Source of the DNA: Acidimicrobiia bacterium
Lineage (GTDB): Bacteria > Actinomycetota > Acidimicrobiia > Spongiisociales > UBA11373
Assembly (NCBI GenBank): GCA_029263095.1
Contig: JAJCYA010000013.1
Location: 50,478 to 114,477, forward strand
Length of the DNA: 64,000 bases
Direction: 5' to 3'
How positions within the stretch are numbered: the stretch's first letter is position 1; the number at the start of each line of letters is the position of its first letter. Below, piece by piece: positions 26,919 to 35,811 of this stretch. The notes beneath the pieces were generated by a model that was not told where the DNA came from, did not search any database, and saw nothing but the letters and a program-made list of their open reading frames with translations. A program made the translations under genes and the position numbers.

Positions 26919-28340
26919 GTGGAGATCCCAGCACAGCCGGCGCGGTCACATCGCATATTCGGAAACCGCACCCTCAACATGCGGTCGATCAAGGCGATCG
27001 GCTACGACATGGACTACACGCTCATCCACTACAACGTGGAGGAGTGGGAACGAACTGCGTTCGACCACACCCGGGATCGCCTGGTTGAGGCCGGATGGCC
27101 GGTGTCGGATCTCGAATTCAATCCTGCCGGAGTCATACGTGGTCTCACCATCGACGCCGAGCTCGGCAATCTCGTAAAGCCGACCCGGTTCGGGTACGTC
27201 ATCAGAGGGGCCCACGGGACCCGACGACTCGACTTCGACGAGCTCCGGACCGCCTACGAGGGCACATTCGTTGACCTCGCCGAAGACCGATGGATCTTCC
27301 TCAACACGCTCTTTTCGCTCAGCGAGGCGTCGCTGTTCGCACAGCTGGTCGAGCGACTCGACCGCGACGAACTCCCGGGACGCATGTCCTACTCCGATCT
27401 GTACGAGGCAGTGCGCGACACGATCAACGAGGCCCACATGCCGGGACGACTCAAAGAAGAGATCCTGGCCGATCCTGATCGTTTCGTGATCCAGGACCCC
27501 GAAGTCGTGCTGACCCTGCGAGATCAGCTCGAAGCGGGCAAGCGTCTGCTGCTCATCACCAACTCAGAGTGGGAGTACACGAGCCGAATAATGGACTACG
27601 CCTTCGACCCGCACCTTCCACCCGGATCGAGCTGGCGCGACCTGTTCGAAGCGGTGATCGTTTCGGCTGCCAAACCGGCCTTCTTCACAGCAAACCGCCC
27701 CTTGTACAGAATTGTCGATGAGGGCAGCGGCGTGATGCGCCCCCAAATGGGTCCGCTCGATCCGCACAGCGTGTTCGTAGGCGGCTGCGCACCCGACCTG
27801 GAGAACCATCTAGGACTCCACGGCGATGAGATTCTCTATGTAGGTGACCACCTGTTCTCCGACGTATCGGTGTCAAAGGCTCTACTCCGGTGGCGCACTG
27901 CGCTGATCCTGCGGGAACTCGAATCAGAGATAGAGGCCGCAGAGGCCTTCGCCGAGGACGAAGCGCAGCTCCGCGAGCTCATGGATCGCAAGACCGATCT
28001 GGAGCGAGCCCTTGCCGCAGCGCGACTCGATCAGCTCCGCAGCAAGGTCGGCTACGCAGAGCCGAAAGGCCACTTAGCCCCGCCGGACGATCGCATTGCC
28101 GAACTCCGGGAATCGCTCTCCGCGATCGACGAGGAGATCGGGCCACTGGCTCAGGCTTCGGGCCGACAGCGCAACGCCGCGTGGGGACCACTCATGCGGT
28201 CCGGCAGCGACAAGAGCCTCTTCGCCAGGCAGGTGGAACGGTACGCCGATGTATACACATCTCGGGTGTCGAATTTCGGTGAGGCGACACCGTTCGCATA
28301 CCTGCGAGCTGCTCGCGGCTCGCTGCCCCACGACGGTTGA
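26919..28340 (+). CDS. HAD-superfamily 5'-nucleotidase (HAD-IG type)
   Basis: Haloacid-dehalogenase-fold phosphatase of 473 residues, similar in length to the cytosolic 5'-nucleotidase-like HAD-IG group. Motif I AIGYDMDYTL has the nucleophile Asp30 and acid Asp32; motif II is LLLITNSEWEY; motif IV is YVGDHLFSDVSVSK. The long insertions and the C-terminal charged coiled-coil-like stretch (EDEAQLRELMDRKTDLERALA, split here across the segment 330-370) fit the group. It probably dephosphorylates purine or pyrimidine nucleoside monophosphates. The GTG start is 8-10 bases after a Gly/Gly-rich leader with no strong Shine-Dalgarno motif. Confidence 0.82.
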   Translation: MEIPAQPARSHRIFGNRTLNMRSIKAIGYDMDYTLIHYNVEEWERTAFDHTRDRLVEAGWPVSDLEFNPAGVIRGLTIDAELGNLVKPTRFGYVIRGAHGTRRLDFDELRTAYEGTFVDLAEDRWIFLNTLFSLSEASLFAQLVERLDRDELPGRMSYSDLYEAVRDTINEAHMPGRLKEEILADPDRFVIQDPEVVLTLRDQLEAGKRLLLITNSEWEYTSRIMDYAFDPHLPPGSSWRDLFEAVIVSAAKPAFFTANRPLYRIVDEGSGVMRPQMGPLDPHSVFVGGCAPDLENHLGLHGDEILYVGDHLFSDVSVSKALLRWRTALILRELESEIEAAEAFAEDEAQLRELMDRKTDLERALAAARLDQLRSKVGYAEPKGHLAPPDDRIAELRESLSAIDEEIGPLAQASGRQRNAAWGPLMRSGSDKSLFARQVERYADVYTSRVSNFGEATPFAYLRAARGSLPHDG

Positions 28341-28415
28341 CTCCAGTCTGGCGAAGGGCCATTTGCCCCTGGGGTGGTACAGGCACCATTGTCACGATGG
28401 GAACGAGGAGGTTCC

Positions 28416-28616
28416 ATGACGCCGACCACGATCGTACGCTGCCGTGACTGCACCGAAGCAGTGCCCGAGGACTCAACCGGGTGGCTCCGTTGCCCCAACT
28501 GCACCACCGCATTCTGCGCTGGGTGCGCCAATCGGCATCGCGACACGGCCACCGGCGAATGTGACTCGACCGCAGCATGCACCGTGTGTGGTGCCACCTG
28601 CCTGGTCGACTACTGA
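28416..28616 (+). CDS. Small zinc-binding (B-box-like) protein
   Basis: A 66-residue protein almost entirely made of metal-ligand pairs: CRDC, CPNC, CAGC, then CDSTAACTVC and GATC. The pattern C-x2-C ... C-x2-C ... C-x2-C with an intervening NRHRD segment resembles B-box or double zinc-ribbon folds. AAGGAGGTTCC-like purine-rich sequence (AACGAGGAGGTTCC) sits just before the ATG and gives a good ribosome-binding site. No function can be assigned; it is upstream of, and antiparallel to, the aldo/keto reductase gene. Confidence 0.6.
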   Translation: MTPTTIVRCRDCTEAVPEDSTGWLRCPNCTTAFCAGCANRHRDTATGECDSTAACTVCGATCLVDY

Positions 28617-28655
28617 TCTCCCAACCGGACCGCTCGATACCGAGGGACCGACCAA

Positions 28656-29660
28656 TCAGCGCGACGCGTATGCCTCGATGAACCGGTAGGGGTAGCTCTC
28701 TTCGAGCGAGCTGACCGATTCGAGCCGACCGACGGTCGCCTCATCGAGATCGAGGGCGAGAGATGCGAGATTGTCATCCAACTGATCGATAGTGCGGACC
28801 CCGAGGATCACCGACGACACCGCAGGTCTATTCAACAGCCATGCAAGGGCGACCTGCGGCACGGTCGCACCGATCTCTTCAGCGATAGCCGTCGCCACGT
28901 CGATGATCCGCCAGTTTCGCTCGGTGCTGCGACGCTCCCACGCTTCTTCATCATTCTCGGGCTGAGTAGCAATGCGCCCGGAGGTGGGACGCGTCCCTGG
29001 ATCATATTTGCCTGAGAGGAATCCGCCTCCCAGCGGACTCCAGGGAACGATTCCAACGCCTTCCGACTGGCACAGGTCGGTGAACTCACGCTCGATGTCA
29101 CGGACCACCAGGCTGTATTGGTACTGGGCAGCAACGAACCGAGGGCCTCCGAAGGCATCTGCCAGCGAAAGCCCTTTCATCACTTGCCACGCCTTGAAGT
29201 TCGAGACGCCGAGATACCCGACCTTGCCGGCATCGATCAGCTCGGCAACGGCGCCGATCGACTCTTGGAGCGGTACCCATGGATCCCATGCATGGAAGTA
29301 GAGGACATCTATGTGATCCATCGCCAGCCGGGCCAGGCTGGCATCCACCGAGCGGCGGATCTGGACTGCTGAAAGGCCCTCGTCGTCGGGGTGCTCGCCG
29401 GTACGGAACCGGACCTTGGTCGCCAGAGCAACCTCGTCTCTCCGCCCCTTGAGCGCGGCCCCGACGATCTCCTCGGATCGACCGTCTGCGTAGACGTTCG
29501 CCGTGTCGATGTGGTTGCCACCAGCGTCGAAGTAACGGCCGATCAACCGGCCGGCTTCCTCAGGGGGTGTGCCACGATCACCGCCCTCCCCGAATACCAT
29601 CGTCCCGAGAGCCAACTCGCTCACGAGCGGTCCATCGTCGCCAAGCAGATGCATCCTCAT
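28656..29660 (-). CDS. Aldo/keto reductase
   Basis: NADPH-dependent (alpha/beta)8-barrel reductase of 334 residues. Catalytic tetrad is present: Asp and Tyr in HIDTANVYADG, Lys in VALATKVRF, and His in YFHAWDPW. The C-terminal cofactor site has GVRTIDQLDDNLASL. Start at 29660 is preferred: GGGAGGTGAT lies six bases upstream, and the longer upstream reading adds sequence with no family match. Substrate not predictable from sequence. Confidence 0.88.
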   Translation of the reverse strand: MRMHLLGDDGPLVSELALGTMVFGEGGDRGTPPEEAGRLIGRYFDAGGNHIDTANVYADGRSEEIVGAALKGRRDEVALATKVRFRTGEHPDDEGLSAVQIRRSVDASLARLAMDHIDVLYFHAWDPWVPLQESIGAVAELIDAGKVGYLGVSNFKAWQVMKGLSLADAFGGPRFVAAQYQYSLVVRDIEREFTDLCQSEGVGIVPWSPLGGGFLSGKYDPGTRPTSGRIATQPENDEEAWERRSTERNWRIIDVATAIAEEIGATVPQVALAWLLNRPAVSSVILGVRTIDQLDDNLASLALDLDEATVGRLESVSSLEESYPYRFIEAYASR

Positions 29661-29756
29661 GCCATCACCTCCCGACCGAGCATACCCAGCTGAGAATGTC
29701 GCCAGTCCGACAGTTCGGCAGCAGAATCGTCCACCCGACCGTTGTCTCTCCACATC

Positions 29757-31019
29757 ATGACTCCTCGCCGCATCTTCGCCCTGCTCGCCGCCTCTTCTCT
29801 GGTCGCCGTCGCCTGTACAGGAGGTGGGTCGATCGATTCCACCACATCAAGCGCCCCGTCGGCAGGACCGACCGACAGTGCCGTAGCCACTACAACCACC
29901 GCACCGACCCCCACCGACGCCGCCCTGCTCGCCGGCGTCGCAGATTCGAGCCAGCTCCCTGGGGACCTTCCAGCTGTGACCGGCGCGTGGGGTACCGACT
30001 GGACCCGCACCACAGTCGTGCTGGATGAACTCAAGATCGGGATCTTCGCATCCGATCCCCGGGACGTAATCGCTCCCATCGACGATCCGGTGTTCGAATC
30101 GGTTGCCGCCGGAGAGGAATGGCTCGGAGAACGAGATCCAGGCCTGCTGGTGCGGTTCGACCGCGGAGCCCGCTTCTACCCCTTGGCAATCCTCACCCAA
30201 CACGAGATCGTCAACGACGAACTCGGTGATCTTCCGGTGGCAGTCACGTACTGTCCGCTGTGCAATACCGGCGTCGTCTTCGACCGTCGCATCGACGGAA
30301 CGATCCACCGCTTCGGCGTCTCCGGTCTGCTTCGCAAAAGTGATCTGGTGATGTGGGACGACCTCACGCACTCACTGTGGCAGCAGATAACGGGTGACGG
30401 CATCGTGGGCACTCATGCCGGACGCCAACTCACATTCGTTCCATCTTCGATCGTGTCCTTCTCGGAGTTCGTCGAGTCGTTCCCAGACGGCGAGGTGATG
30501 TCACGCGACACCGGTTTCCAGCGCCGATATGGGCTCAATCCGTACGAGTTCTACTCGTCGCGACAAACGCCTTTCGGCTTCTTCGACGAAGAGTTGGACG
30601 ACCGCTTCCCAGCACTCGAGCGGGTCGTCGGAGTCAGCATCGACGGCGTCGAAAAGGCCTACCCATTCAGCGTTATCTCAAGTGAGGGCGCCGTCAACGA
30701 CGTCGTCGCCGGAACCGAAGTCGTCGTCTTCTGGGGTGGCGACACCGCCGATGCCCTCGACGGTGGCTCGATTGCCACCTCCCAGGCCATCGGTACCGCG
30801 GTTGCCTACTCCCCTGTTGTCGACGGAACGATCCTCAGTTTCGTTTCGATCTCAGACTCCGTCTACGAGGACGAGGAGACGGGAAGCCGTTGGAATATCC
30901 TCGGTGAGGCCACCGACGGCCCACTGGCTGGGGAGGTACTCGAGCCCGTGATCCATCGCAACGAGTTTTGGTTCGCCTGGGCGGCATTCTTCACCGACGG
31001 GGACGTCTACGGGTCTTGA
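29757..31019 (+). CDS. DUF3179 lipoprotein
   Basis: A 420-residue exported protein. The leader (MTPRRIFALLAASSLVAVAC) ends in lipobox AVAC and is followed by Thr/Ser-rich linker ATTTTAPTPTDAA. The rest is the DUF3179 domain, recognised by YPLAILTQHEIVNDE and VAVTYCPLCNTGVVFDR, then KAYPFSVISSEGAVNDVVAG and a second half containing SRWNILGEATDGPLAGE. The CPLC pair could bind metal or form a disulfide. Function unknown in the literature I know; the domain is common in actinobacterial and archaeal lipoproteins. Confidence 0.8.
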   Translation: MTPRRIFALLAASSLVAVACTGGGSIDSTTSSAPSAGPTDSAVATTTTAPTPTDAALLAGVADSSQLPGDLPAVTGAWGTDWTRTTVVLDELKIGIFASDPRDVIAPIDDPVFESVAAGEEWLGERDPGLLVRFDRGARFYPLAILTQHEIVNDELGDLPVAVTYCPLCNTGVVFDRRIDGTIHRFGVSGLLRKSDLVMWDDLTHSLWQQITGDGIVGTHAGRQLTFVPSSIVSFSEFVESFPDGEVMSRDTGFQRRYGLNPYEFYSSRQTPFGFFDEELDDRFPALERVVGVSIDGVEKAYPFSVISSEGAVNDVVAGTEVVVFWGGDTADALDGGSIATSQAIGTAVAYSPVVDGTILSFVSISDSVYEDEETGSRWNILGEATDGPLAGEVLEPVIHRNEFWFAWAAFFTDGDVYGS

Positions 31020-31204
31020 CTGGTCGCAGCCTGTCGCCCGAAACTGACGCTGACATGCGCCGACGGTGCGGGGTCATCATCTAACACCACTTCGATCCTG
31101 CACTCTTCGAGCACGACCTGGGTGCCGCTGAGCCGAAGAGACTCGGCCCCTTGGCCGGCCGCAGCAACAACCTCGGCAATCATCCGGCTCAGCTCGATCC
31201 CCAC
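31007..31204 (-). CDS. Small unknown protein, possibly Trypco2-like
   Basis: A 65-residue acidic protein starting at GTG 31204, preceded by a good ribosome-binding site (AGGAGGAGC six bases upstream). The region IELSRMIAEVVAAAGQG followed by LSGTQVVLEECRIEVVL resembles the trypsin-co-occurring domain 2 pattern of one helix and two strands, but the match is weak. It overlaps the end of the convergent DUF3179 gene by 13 bases. No protease gene is adjacent. Confidence 0.45.
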   Translation of the reverse strand: MGIELSRMIAEVVAAAGQGAESLRLSGTQVVLEECRIEVVLDDDPAPSAHVSVSFGRQAATSQDP

Positions 31205-31337
31205 CGCTCCTCCTGGTCTGTGGAGTCACACGATCGCGCCGATGTGTCTCACGGCTGTCGAAGCGCCTGCACGTTCTTCCTGTTCCACCCGCTCACAAGA
31301 CCAGCCAGAATCAGGATGGGAATCTCTCCACGTTCGT

Positions 31338-32141
31338 TCAGGTGCCGGCGCCACTCTCCAAGGCCTCGGCGATGAGGTCCCGGCGGCGCAGACTCGGGGC
31401 AAAGAGCCCAATTGCACCAGCGATAAAGGGGATGACCAGAGCCTGTCCACTCGATGCCATCGCCTCGATGAGCGCCTCGATCACGACGATCGGAGCTGCC
31501 ACAACGTCAACAACTCCCGGCGGAAGGACGGGAGCCAAGGATCTGATGAGACTTCCCGACACGATGCCCATCGGCGGAGCCACCACAGCTTCCCTTTCGG
31601 GGACAAGGGTTCCATCAACCTGATCAAACATCACGATCGCGGCTCCGAGATGGGCGGGAAGTAGCCGGGCATCCACCGATCCGAGTCCGCCCTGTGTCGG
31701 GGTGACCCCGGAAGGGGTGACACTCGGAGGTCCGCCGCCGAGGCCACCAACTACTCCTCCCGGGTCGGCATTGCCGGAAGTGTCTTCATCGTTCGCTTCA
31801 TCGGCGTCTTGGCCGTTCCCGTTCCCGTTCCCGTTGTCCTGGCCGTTCCCGTTGTCCTGGCCGTTCCCGTTCCCGTTCCCGTTGTCCTGGCCGTTCCCGT
31901 TCCCGTTCCCGTTGTCCTGGCCGTTCCCGTTGTCCTGGCCGTTCCCGTTCCCGTTGTCCTGGCCGTTCCCGTTGTCCTGGCCTGCCGCAGAATTCCCATT
32001 GCCATTGCTGTTGATCCCGAGTCCCGGCGCGATGAGGCCGTCTTCAGGCGGGGCGGCGCCGGCGCTGATCGGGAGCAGCGTCAGTGCTCCCACAAGGAAG
32101 AAGACAGCAGCGCGTCCCAGGCGACGTGGCATCTCGAGCAT
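31338..32141 (-). CDS. Secreted protein with GNGQDN low-complexity repeats
   Basis: A 267-residue protein with an N-terminal signal (RAAVFFLVGALTLLPISAGAAPPED), a central stretch of about 70 residues made almost only of Gly, Asn, Gln and Asp (units such as QDNGNGNG), an acidic linker, and a C-terminal half with hydrophobic segments (VVDVVAAPIVVIEALIEAM and a TM-like IPFIAGAIGLFAPSL). The DNA behind the repeats is a GTTCCC/GTCCTGG array at about 31810-31985 that can expand or contract. Likely cell-surface or matrix protein. No homology recognised. Confidence 0.65.
   Translation of the reverse strand: MLEMPRRLGRAAVFFLVGALTLLPISAGAAPPEDGLIAPGLGINSNGNGNSAAGQDNGNGQDNGNGNGQDNGNGQDNGNGNGNGQDNGNGNGNGQDNGNGQDNGNGNGNGQDADEANDEDTSGNADPGGVVGGLGGGPPSVTPSGVTPTQGGLGSVDARLLPAHLGAAIVMFDQVDGTLVPEREAVVAPPMGIVSGSLIRSLAPVLPPGVVDVVAAPIVVIEALIEAMASSGQALVIPFIAGAIGLFAPSLRRRDLIAEALESGAGT
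31810..31985. repeat. Short tandem repeat array inside the GNGQDN protein gene
   Basis: Repeated units CCGTTCCCGTT and CCGTTGTCCTGG (plus strand) are mixed in an irregular order for about 175 bases. They encode the Gly/Asn/Gln/Asp repeats on the minus strand. Unit lengths are multiples of six, so length changes keep the frame. This is a candidate fast-evolving or phase-variable surface tract. Confidence 0.75.
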
Positions 32142-32211
32142 TACTGGTGATATCGACCCGAGGGGTGCCGATACTCAAGGATTATCCGGCTTGCTCCGAT
32201 GTGTCTAGTCA

Positions 32212-33621
32212 ATGGATACGGGGTACGAGCCGGAGCGGGCTCACTGGCGTGCGATCATCGGCGGGACCTTCGTGGCAATCGCTGGACTCCTCGCCGCGCT
32301 TGCCCTCGTCTACACCAATGCGACCGGAGTGACCCAGGTCGCTGATGATGCTCGACGCCAGCAGCACGCCGAATCGGCGCTCGGTGCCGCCGCGTCGGCC
32401 CGTAACGCCGTCGGTCAGGCGCTCCTGCTCTCTGGCTCCACCGATGATCCAACTCTCACCGCGGCTGCTATCGCCGAAGCAGAATCGGTGTTGGCTGCAA
32501 TGGAGGAGCGCATGGTCGTCGTCGCAGACAGCCTCGCCGATCCTGCCGGACTCGAGGATCTCCTCACGCTCGCACTATCCGATGCTGCTGCGGTCCTCGA
32601 CGCGGTGGCAGACGGGGACTTGGAGAGCGCGGGCAAAGTGGCCACAGGCGCATCCGCAACATCGTTCACGCAGCTCGTCGATAGGGTCTCGACGCTACGA
32701 AACGACCTCGCCGTCGACATTGCCGGGGCTGCGACGGAATCGGGATCGATCGCGACCGCCAGTCGCTTCATGGTGGCCTTCTTTGTGCCATCGGTGGCTG
32801 TCGCAGTCGCGTTCATCGTTGCCAAACGACGGCGCAAACGGGAACGCTTGGCGATTGAGCTGGATCAAGAGCGCGCACTCAACAGATCCAAGGATCAACT
32901 CATTGCCAATCTTTCGCATGAGCTGCGCACCCCCCTCACCGGCATCTACACATCGGCACTCGCGATAGAGGATGCAGGCTTTGTCGATCTGAATCTCACT
33001 CGCGAGCTGACCGATGTCATCATCGACCAATCTGCCGATCTCACCCGGATGGTCGAGGATCTCCTCGTGTCTGCCCAGGCCGACGCCGGCCGACTTCGAT
33101 TCGACCTCACACCGACCGATTTCGCGTCGCTGATAGCTGGCCTCGAGAACGAGTTCAGCCGGCTCAACGCCCGCATCGACACTGCAGTCGCGCCCGGGAT
33201 CGTCATGGCCGACCCGGGCAGACTGCGGCAACTGCTGCGAAACCTCGTTTCGAACGCAGCGAAGTACGGCAACGGTCGCGTTGGAGTGAAAGGTCGGCTC
33301 AACGGCGCCAGCTATACCGTCCAGGTCGTCGACGACGGACCGGGTGTGCCCGAGGACGTCAAGGACCGCATGTTCCAACGATTCGTCCACCGCGGCGATC
33401 AACCGCTCATCGTCGGGAGCGTGGGCTTGGGCCTCTCGATTTCGAAGGTTCTCGCCGAGGGAATGGGTGGTCGGATCGCATACCGTCGCACCGAGCAATT
33501 CACCATCTTCGAAGCGACGCTAGAGCGGGCCGAACCGCCTGCGGCCGGGCTCCCGCCCGACCCGTTCCCCACGGAGAATCCGGCCCTAGTCCACAACGAG
33601 ACACACGAGACTGCGCGCTGA
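32212..33621 (+). CDS. Membrane-bound sensor histidine kinase, orphan
   Basis: Histidine kinase of 469 residues. The sensor has one TM at about 15-34, an extracytoplasmic helical domain rich in Ala (residues 40-185) and a second TM at about 186-205. Cytoplasmic DHp H-box NLSHELRTPL has His236; the ATPase part shows N-box RNLVSNAAKYGNG, G1 DDGPGVP and G2 VGLGLSISK. No response regulator lies next to it, so its partner is elsewhere. The Ala-rich periplasmic helical bundle suggests a 4HB/chemoreceptor-like sensor, not PAS. Confidence 0.88.
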   Translation: MDTGYEPERAHWRAIIGGTFVAIAGLLAALALVYTNATGVTQVADDARRQQHAESALGAAASARNAVGQALLLSGSTDDPTLTAAAIAEAESVLAAMEERMVVVADSLADPAGLEDLLTLALSDAAAVLDAVADGDLESAGKVATGASATSFTQLVDRVSTLRNDLAVDIAGAATESGSIATASRFMVAFFVPSVAVAVAFIVAKRRRKRERLAIELDQERALNRSKDQLIANLSHELRTPLTGIYTSALAIEDAGFVDLNLTRELTDVIIDQSADLTRMVEDLLVSAQADAGRLRFDLTPTDFASLIAGLENEFSRLNARIDTAVAPGIVMADPGRLRQLLRNLVSNAAKYGNGRVGVKGRLNGASYTVQVVDDGPGVPEDVKDRMFQRFVHRGDQPLIVGSVGLGLSISKVLAEGMGGRIAYRRTEQFTIFEATLERAEPPAAGLPPDPFPTENPALVHNETHETAR

Positions 33622-33769
33622 TTTCGTCTTGGGCGCTGGACTCGTCCGCGTTGCTGGGCAGCTCTATTGGGGCCGAGAGCTTCCAAATCTGCTCGCCGTT
33701 CGCGATAACCTCGCCGGAAATGGGCGGATCGGCGTGACTGATAGGAGCAGCCTCGATGCAGCCGCCTGA

Positions 33770-34165
33770 TCAGTCGAAGGCTGAGACGACGCTCGCCTGT
33801 TCGGCGCCATGCCGCCGCGGCAGGGCAAGGGCCTCGTGCAGAACCTGATCAATGAGCACGTTGAGAGACACCCCCTGGGCTCGAGCCCGACTTCGTAGTA
33901 CTCGTACCAGGCTGTGCGGCAACTGAACGGCCAGCTTCTCCCGGTTCGTGAACTCCGGAGGCGCCATCGGCCGACCCCAATCCGATAGTTCGTACATGAT
34001 CTCCACCTTCCGAATCACAGGGTTGTGATTCAGTTCCTCGACATGAAGGTAGTTGTCCACAGGCGTGGACCCAAGGATCTTTCGCGCGGTCCGCGCGTTC
34101 CTGGCCACAACGGGTAGCTGGTATCTATGATTGACACGCCGAATCCGACCGACGCTCAACGGCAT
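33770..34165 (-). CDS. Ribbon-helix-helix-like small DNA-binding protein
   Basis: A protein of 75 to 131 residues, depending on start. The C-terminal 50 residues read KLAVQLPHSLVRVLRSRARA then GVSLNVLIDQVLHEAL, the beta-strand/helix/helix pattern of CopG/Arc-type repressors. The internal ATG at 33997 is preceded by GGTGGAG and would give a clean 75-residue protein (MYELSDWG); the full frame adds PVDNYLHVEELNHNPVIRKVE, which also looks protein-like. Such genes are often antitoxins, but no toxin gene is adjacent. Start uncertain. Confidence 0.5.
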   Translation of the reverse strand: MPLSVGRIRRVNHRYQLPVVARNARTARKILGSTPVDNYLHVEELNHNPVIRKVEIMYELSDWGRPMAPPEFTNREKLAVQLPHSLVRVLRSRARAQGVSLNVLIDQVLHEALALPRRHGAEQASVVSAFD

Positions 34166-34213
34166 TCCGCCACCACGAGGTGGAGGCCCGACATGGCCGC
34201 AACTACCCCTCGC

Positions 34214-34852
34214 TCAGCCGATCGGGGCCATATCCATGATCCCCTCGGCGAAGACGGAACCGTCGGACCTATCAATCCGGTACGTCATCGCAAAGCCGGC
34301 GGGATCGGGTACGCCTTCGACAATGAGTGTCAGTCCATCCAACCCGGGAACGGCCGGGGCGGTCAATGTCAGTGTCCCGTCGACGGCGAATTCGACGGTG
34401 GCGTCGCCCAGGAGCTGGTTCGTCGTCTCATATGGCGGCTCCATCGTGAGATCCATGACCGTCACGATGGGATCAGGGTCGTCCCCACCGAACACGAATC
34501 CACCGAGATCCATTGTCACCGTGGCGGTTTCAGCCTCCTCGTCCACCTCGATCGTGGTCACCACCGCGCCCGTCGAGCCAAACGTCGTGTTGTTCCACTG
34601 CCCCGCATAGTCACCGGCGAATGCCGATGCCGCTTCAAGGAGCGGGTTGCTCATAACCTCGGTCGTGGTCGCGGACACCGCGGTCGTCGTGGTAGCTGGA
34701 GCAGTGGTCGATGTGGCAGTCATGGCGGTGGTGGCTGTGGTCGACGTCGGGGCGCCGACGGCCACCTCAGTGGTGCCACTGCCCGCATCGTCGTCCCCGC
34801 AGGCGACAGCAACGAGGGCGACTGCAAGTGCGAGCGCGGCAAGACGTCTCAT
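34214..34852 (-). CDS. Lipoprotein with Thr-rich linker
   Basis: A 212-residue lipoprotein: leader MRRLAALALAVALVAVAC with lipobox VAVAC, an acidic start (DDDAGSG), and a linker of Thr/Ala repeats such as TSTTAPATTTTAVSATTTE. The mature domain of about 140 residues is beta-rich (VTMDLGGFVFGGDDPDPIVTV) and carries a duplicated D/G pattern. It may be a substrate-binding or stress-related surface protein; no family recognised. Its start faces the end of the sulfur operon, with a hairpin in between. Confidence 0.7.
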   Translation of the reverse strand: MRRLAALALAVALVAVACGDDDAGSGTTEVAVGAPTSTTATTAMTATSTTAPATTTTAVSATTTEVMSNPLLEAASAFAGDYAGQWNNTTFGSTGAVVTTIEVDEEAETATVTMDLGGFVFGGDDPDPIVTVMDLTMEPPYETTNQLLGDATVEFAVDGTLTLTAPAVPGLDGLTLIVEGVPDPAGFAMTYRIDRSDGSVFAEGIMDMAPIG

Positions 34853-34904
34853 CGAATCTCCAATCGTGACCTGCGTCTGAGGCTAACGAAAGCGGGTGTC
34901 CTAA

Positions 34905-34936
34905 GCACCCGGCCTCCCTCAGATGTGACCGGGTGC
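34905..34936 (-). terminator. Probable terminator of the sulfur operon
   Basis: GCACCCGG and CCGGGTGC form a perfect 8-bp stem around a 16-base loop. It lies 20 bases downstream of the DsrE-like stop (34957) on the minus strand. A competing small hairpin GGGTG...CACCC overlaps its left arm. No long U-run is present, which is common for high-GC actinobacteria. Confidence 0.5.
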
Positions 34937-34956
34937 CCCAAAACAGAAGGCGCCCC

Positions 34957-35466
34957 CTAAATGAAGATGATCTGAGCGTCTTCGCTCATCTCCATGAACT
35001 CCGAGGCCCCGATGATGCCGCTGACCCCTTCGTATAGGTCCTCTGCTTCCAGCTTCATCATGTCTATCGACATCTGGCAAGCCCACAGACTGGCGCCGGC
35101 ATCGACGAGCGTGTCGAGGAACTCGGGCACGTCGGGGAAGCCGAGCTTGGCGATCTCCTTCTTCATCATCTTCGTTGCCATCGTGGTCATCCCGGGGATC
35201 GGCCCGATCGCCTGCGGCATGTGCATCGCCGTATTGCCCACCGGTGTGGCCTTCAGGTGATCCATTCGCCTCTCGGTGATCATGTCGAGGCCCCAGAACG
35301 TAAAGAACAGATTGACCTCAATCCCTTCGAGCAAGGCAGCGTTTGCGAGCACAAGGCCCGGATATGCCATGTCGAGCGTGCCCTTGCTACAGATGATGCA
35401 GAGCCTGCGGTCGGTGTCCTGGGCAAAGGCAGGAACCTTCACCTCTGATTCCATCGTGCTGGTCAC
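34957..35466 (-). CDS. DsrE-family sulfur-relay-like protein
   Basis: A 169-residue DsrE/DsrF-like fold protein. It starts with a strand carrying CIICSKGTLD (Cys23 and Cys26), continues with the family signature GLVLANAALLEGIEVNLFFTFWG, and ends with a third cysteine in LWACQMSIDM (Cys130). DsrE-type proteins carry persulfide sulfur between partner proteins or act as peroxiredoxin-like carriers. It is the last gene of a five-gene sulfur operon (24 bases after the DsrC/TusE-like stop), so persulfide transfer is a reasonable inference. Confidence 0.8.
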   Translation of the reverse strand: MTSTMESEVKVPAFAQDTDRRLCIICSKGTLDMAYPGLVLANAALLEGIEVNLFFTFWGLDMITERRMDHLKATPVGNTAMHMPQAIGPIPGMTTMATKMMKKEIAKLGFPDVPEFLDTLVDAGASLWACQMSIDMMKLEAEDLYEGVSGIIGASEFMEMSEDAQIIFI

Positions 35467-35490
35467 AGCTGTCTCCTTTCCTGATCTCGC

Positions 35491-35811
35491 CTAGATGCAG
35501 CCCTTGGGCTTCGGGAGCCCCGCCACATAGGCCATCTTCTTGCCGGGCTTCTTGGGAAACAGGCCGAACAGCTCCTTGGTGGAGACGCCTATCTGGGTTG
35601 AGATTCGTCGTAGCGTGGGTGTCTCACCTTCGGTCTCGAAGTCCTGGCGCAGGAACCGAAGCACGGTCCAGTGCGCTTCCGTCAAGGTGTCGATCCCTAT
35701 CTGCTTGGCCAGGATCTCTGAGAGCTCCTCACTCCACTCTGTGGGTTCCGTCATGAACCCCTCATCGTCGATGTGGACCTCGCGGCCCCCCAGCAGTGCG
35801 GTTGTCATCAT
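35491..35811 (-). CDS. DsrC/TusE-like sulfur carrier with a single C-terminal cysteine
   Basis: A 106-residue DsrC/TusE-family protein with the flexible C-terminus GLPKPKGCI. The penultimate Cys105 is the sulfur-carrying cysteine, but Ala94 replaces the second conserved Cys (11 residues upstream in true DsrC). That loss fits TusE-type carriers or regulatory DsrC homologues, not the trisulfide-forming DsrC of dissimilatory sulfite reductase. The N-terminal part (EVHIDDEGFMTEPTEWSEEL) matches the family. It is in the same operon as the sulfide oxidoreductase gene. Confidence 0.85.
   Translation of the reverse strand: MMTTALLGGREVHIDDEGFMTEPTEWSEELSEILAKQIGIDTLTEAHWTVLRFLRQDFETEGETPTLRRISTQIGVSTKELFGLFPKKPGKKMAYVAGLPKPKGCI

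Noticed and set aside
31702..32208. A plus-strand frame with a PFPFPLSWP-type repeat
   Set aside because: It is the antisense translation of the Gly/Asn/Gln/Asp repeat array. The minus-strand frame has a signal peptide and a C-terminal TM, so it is the real gene.
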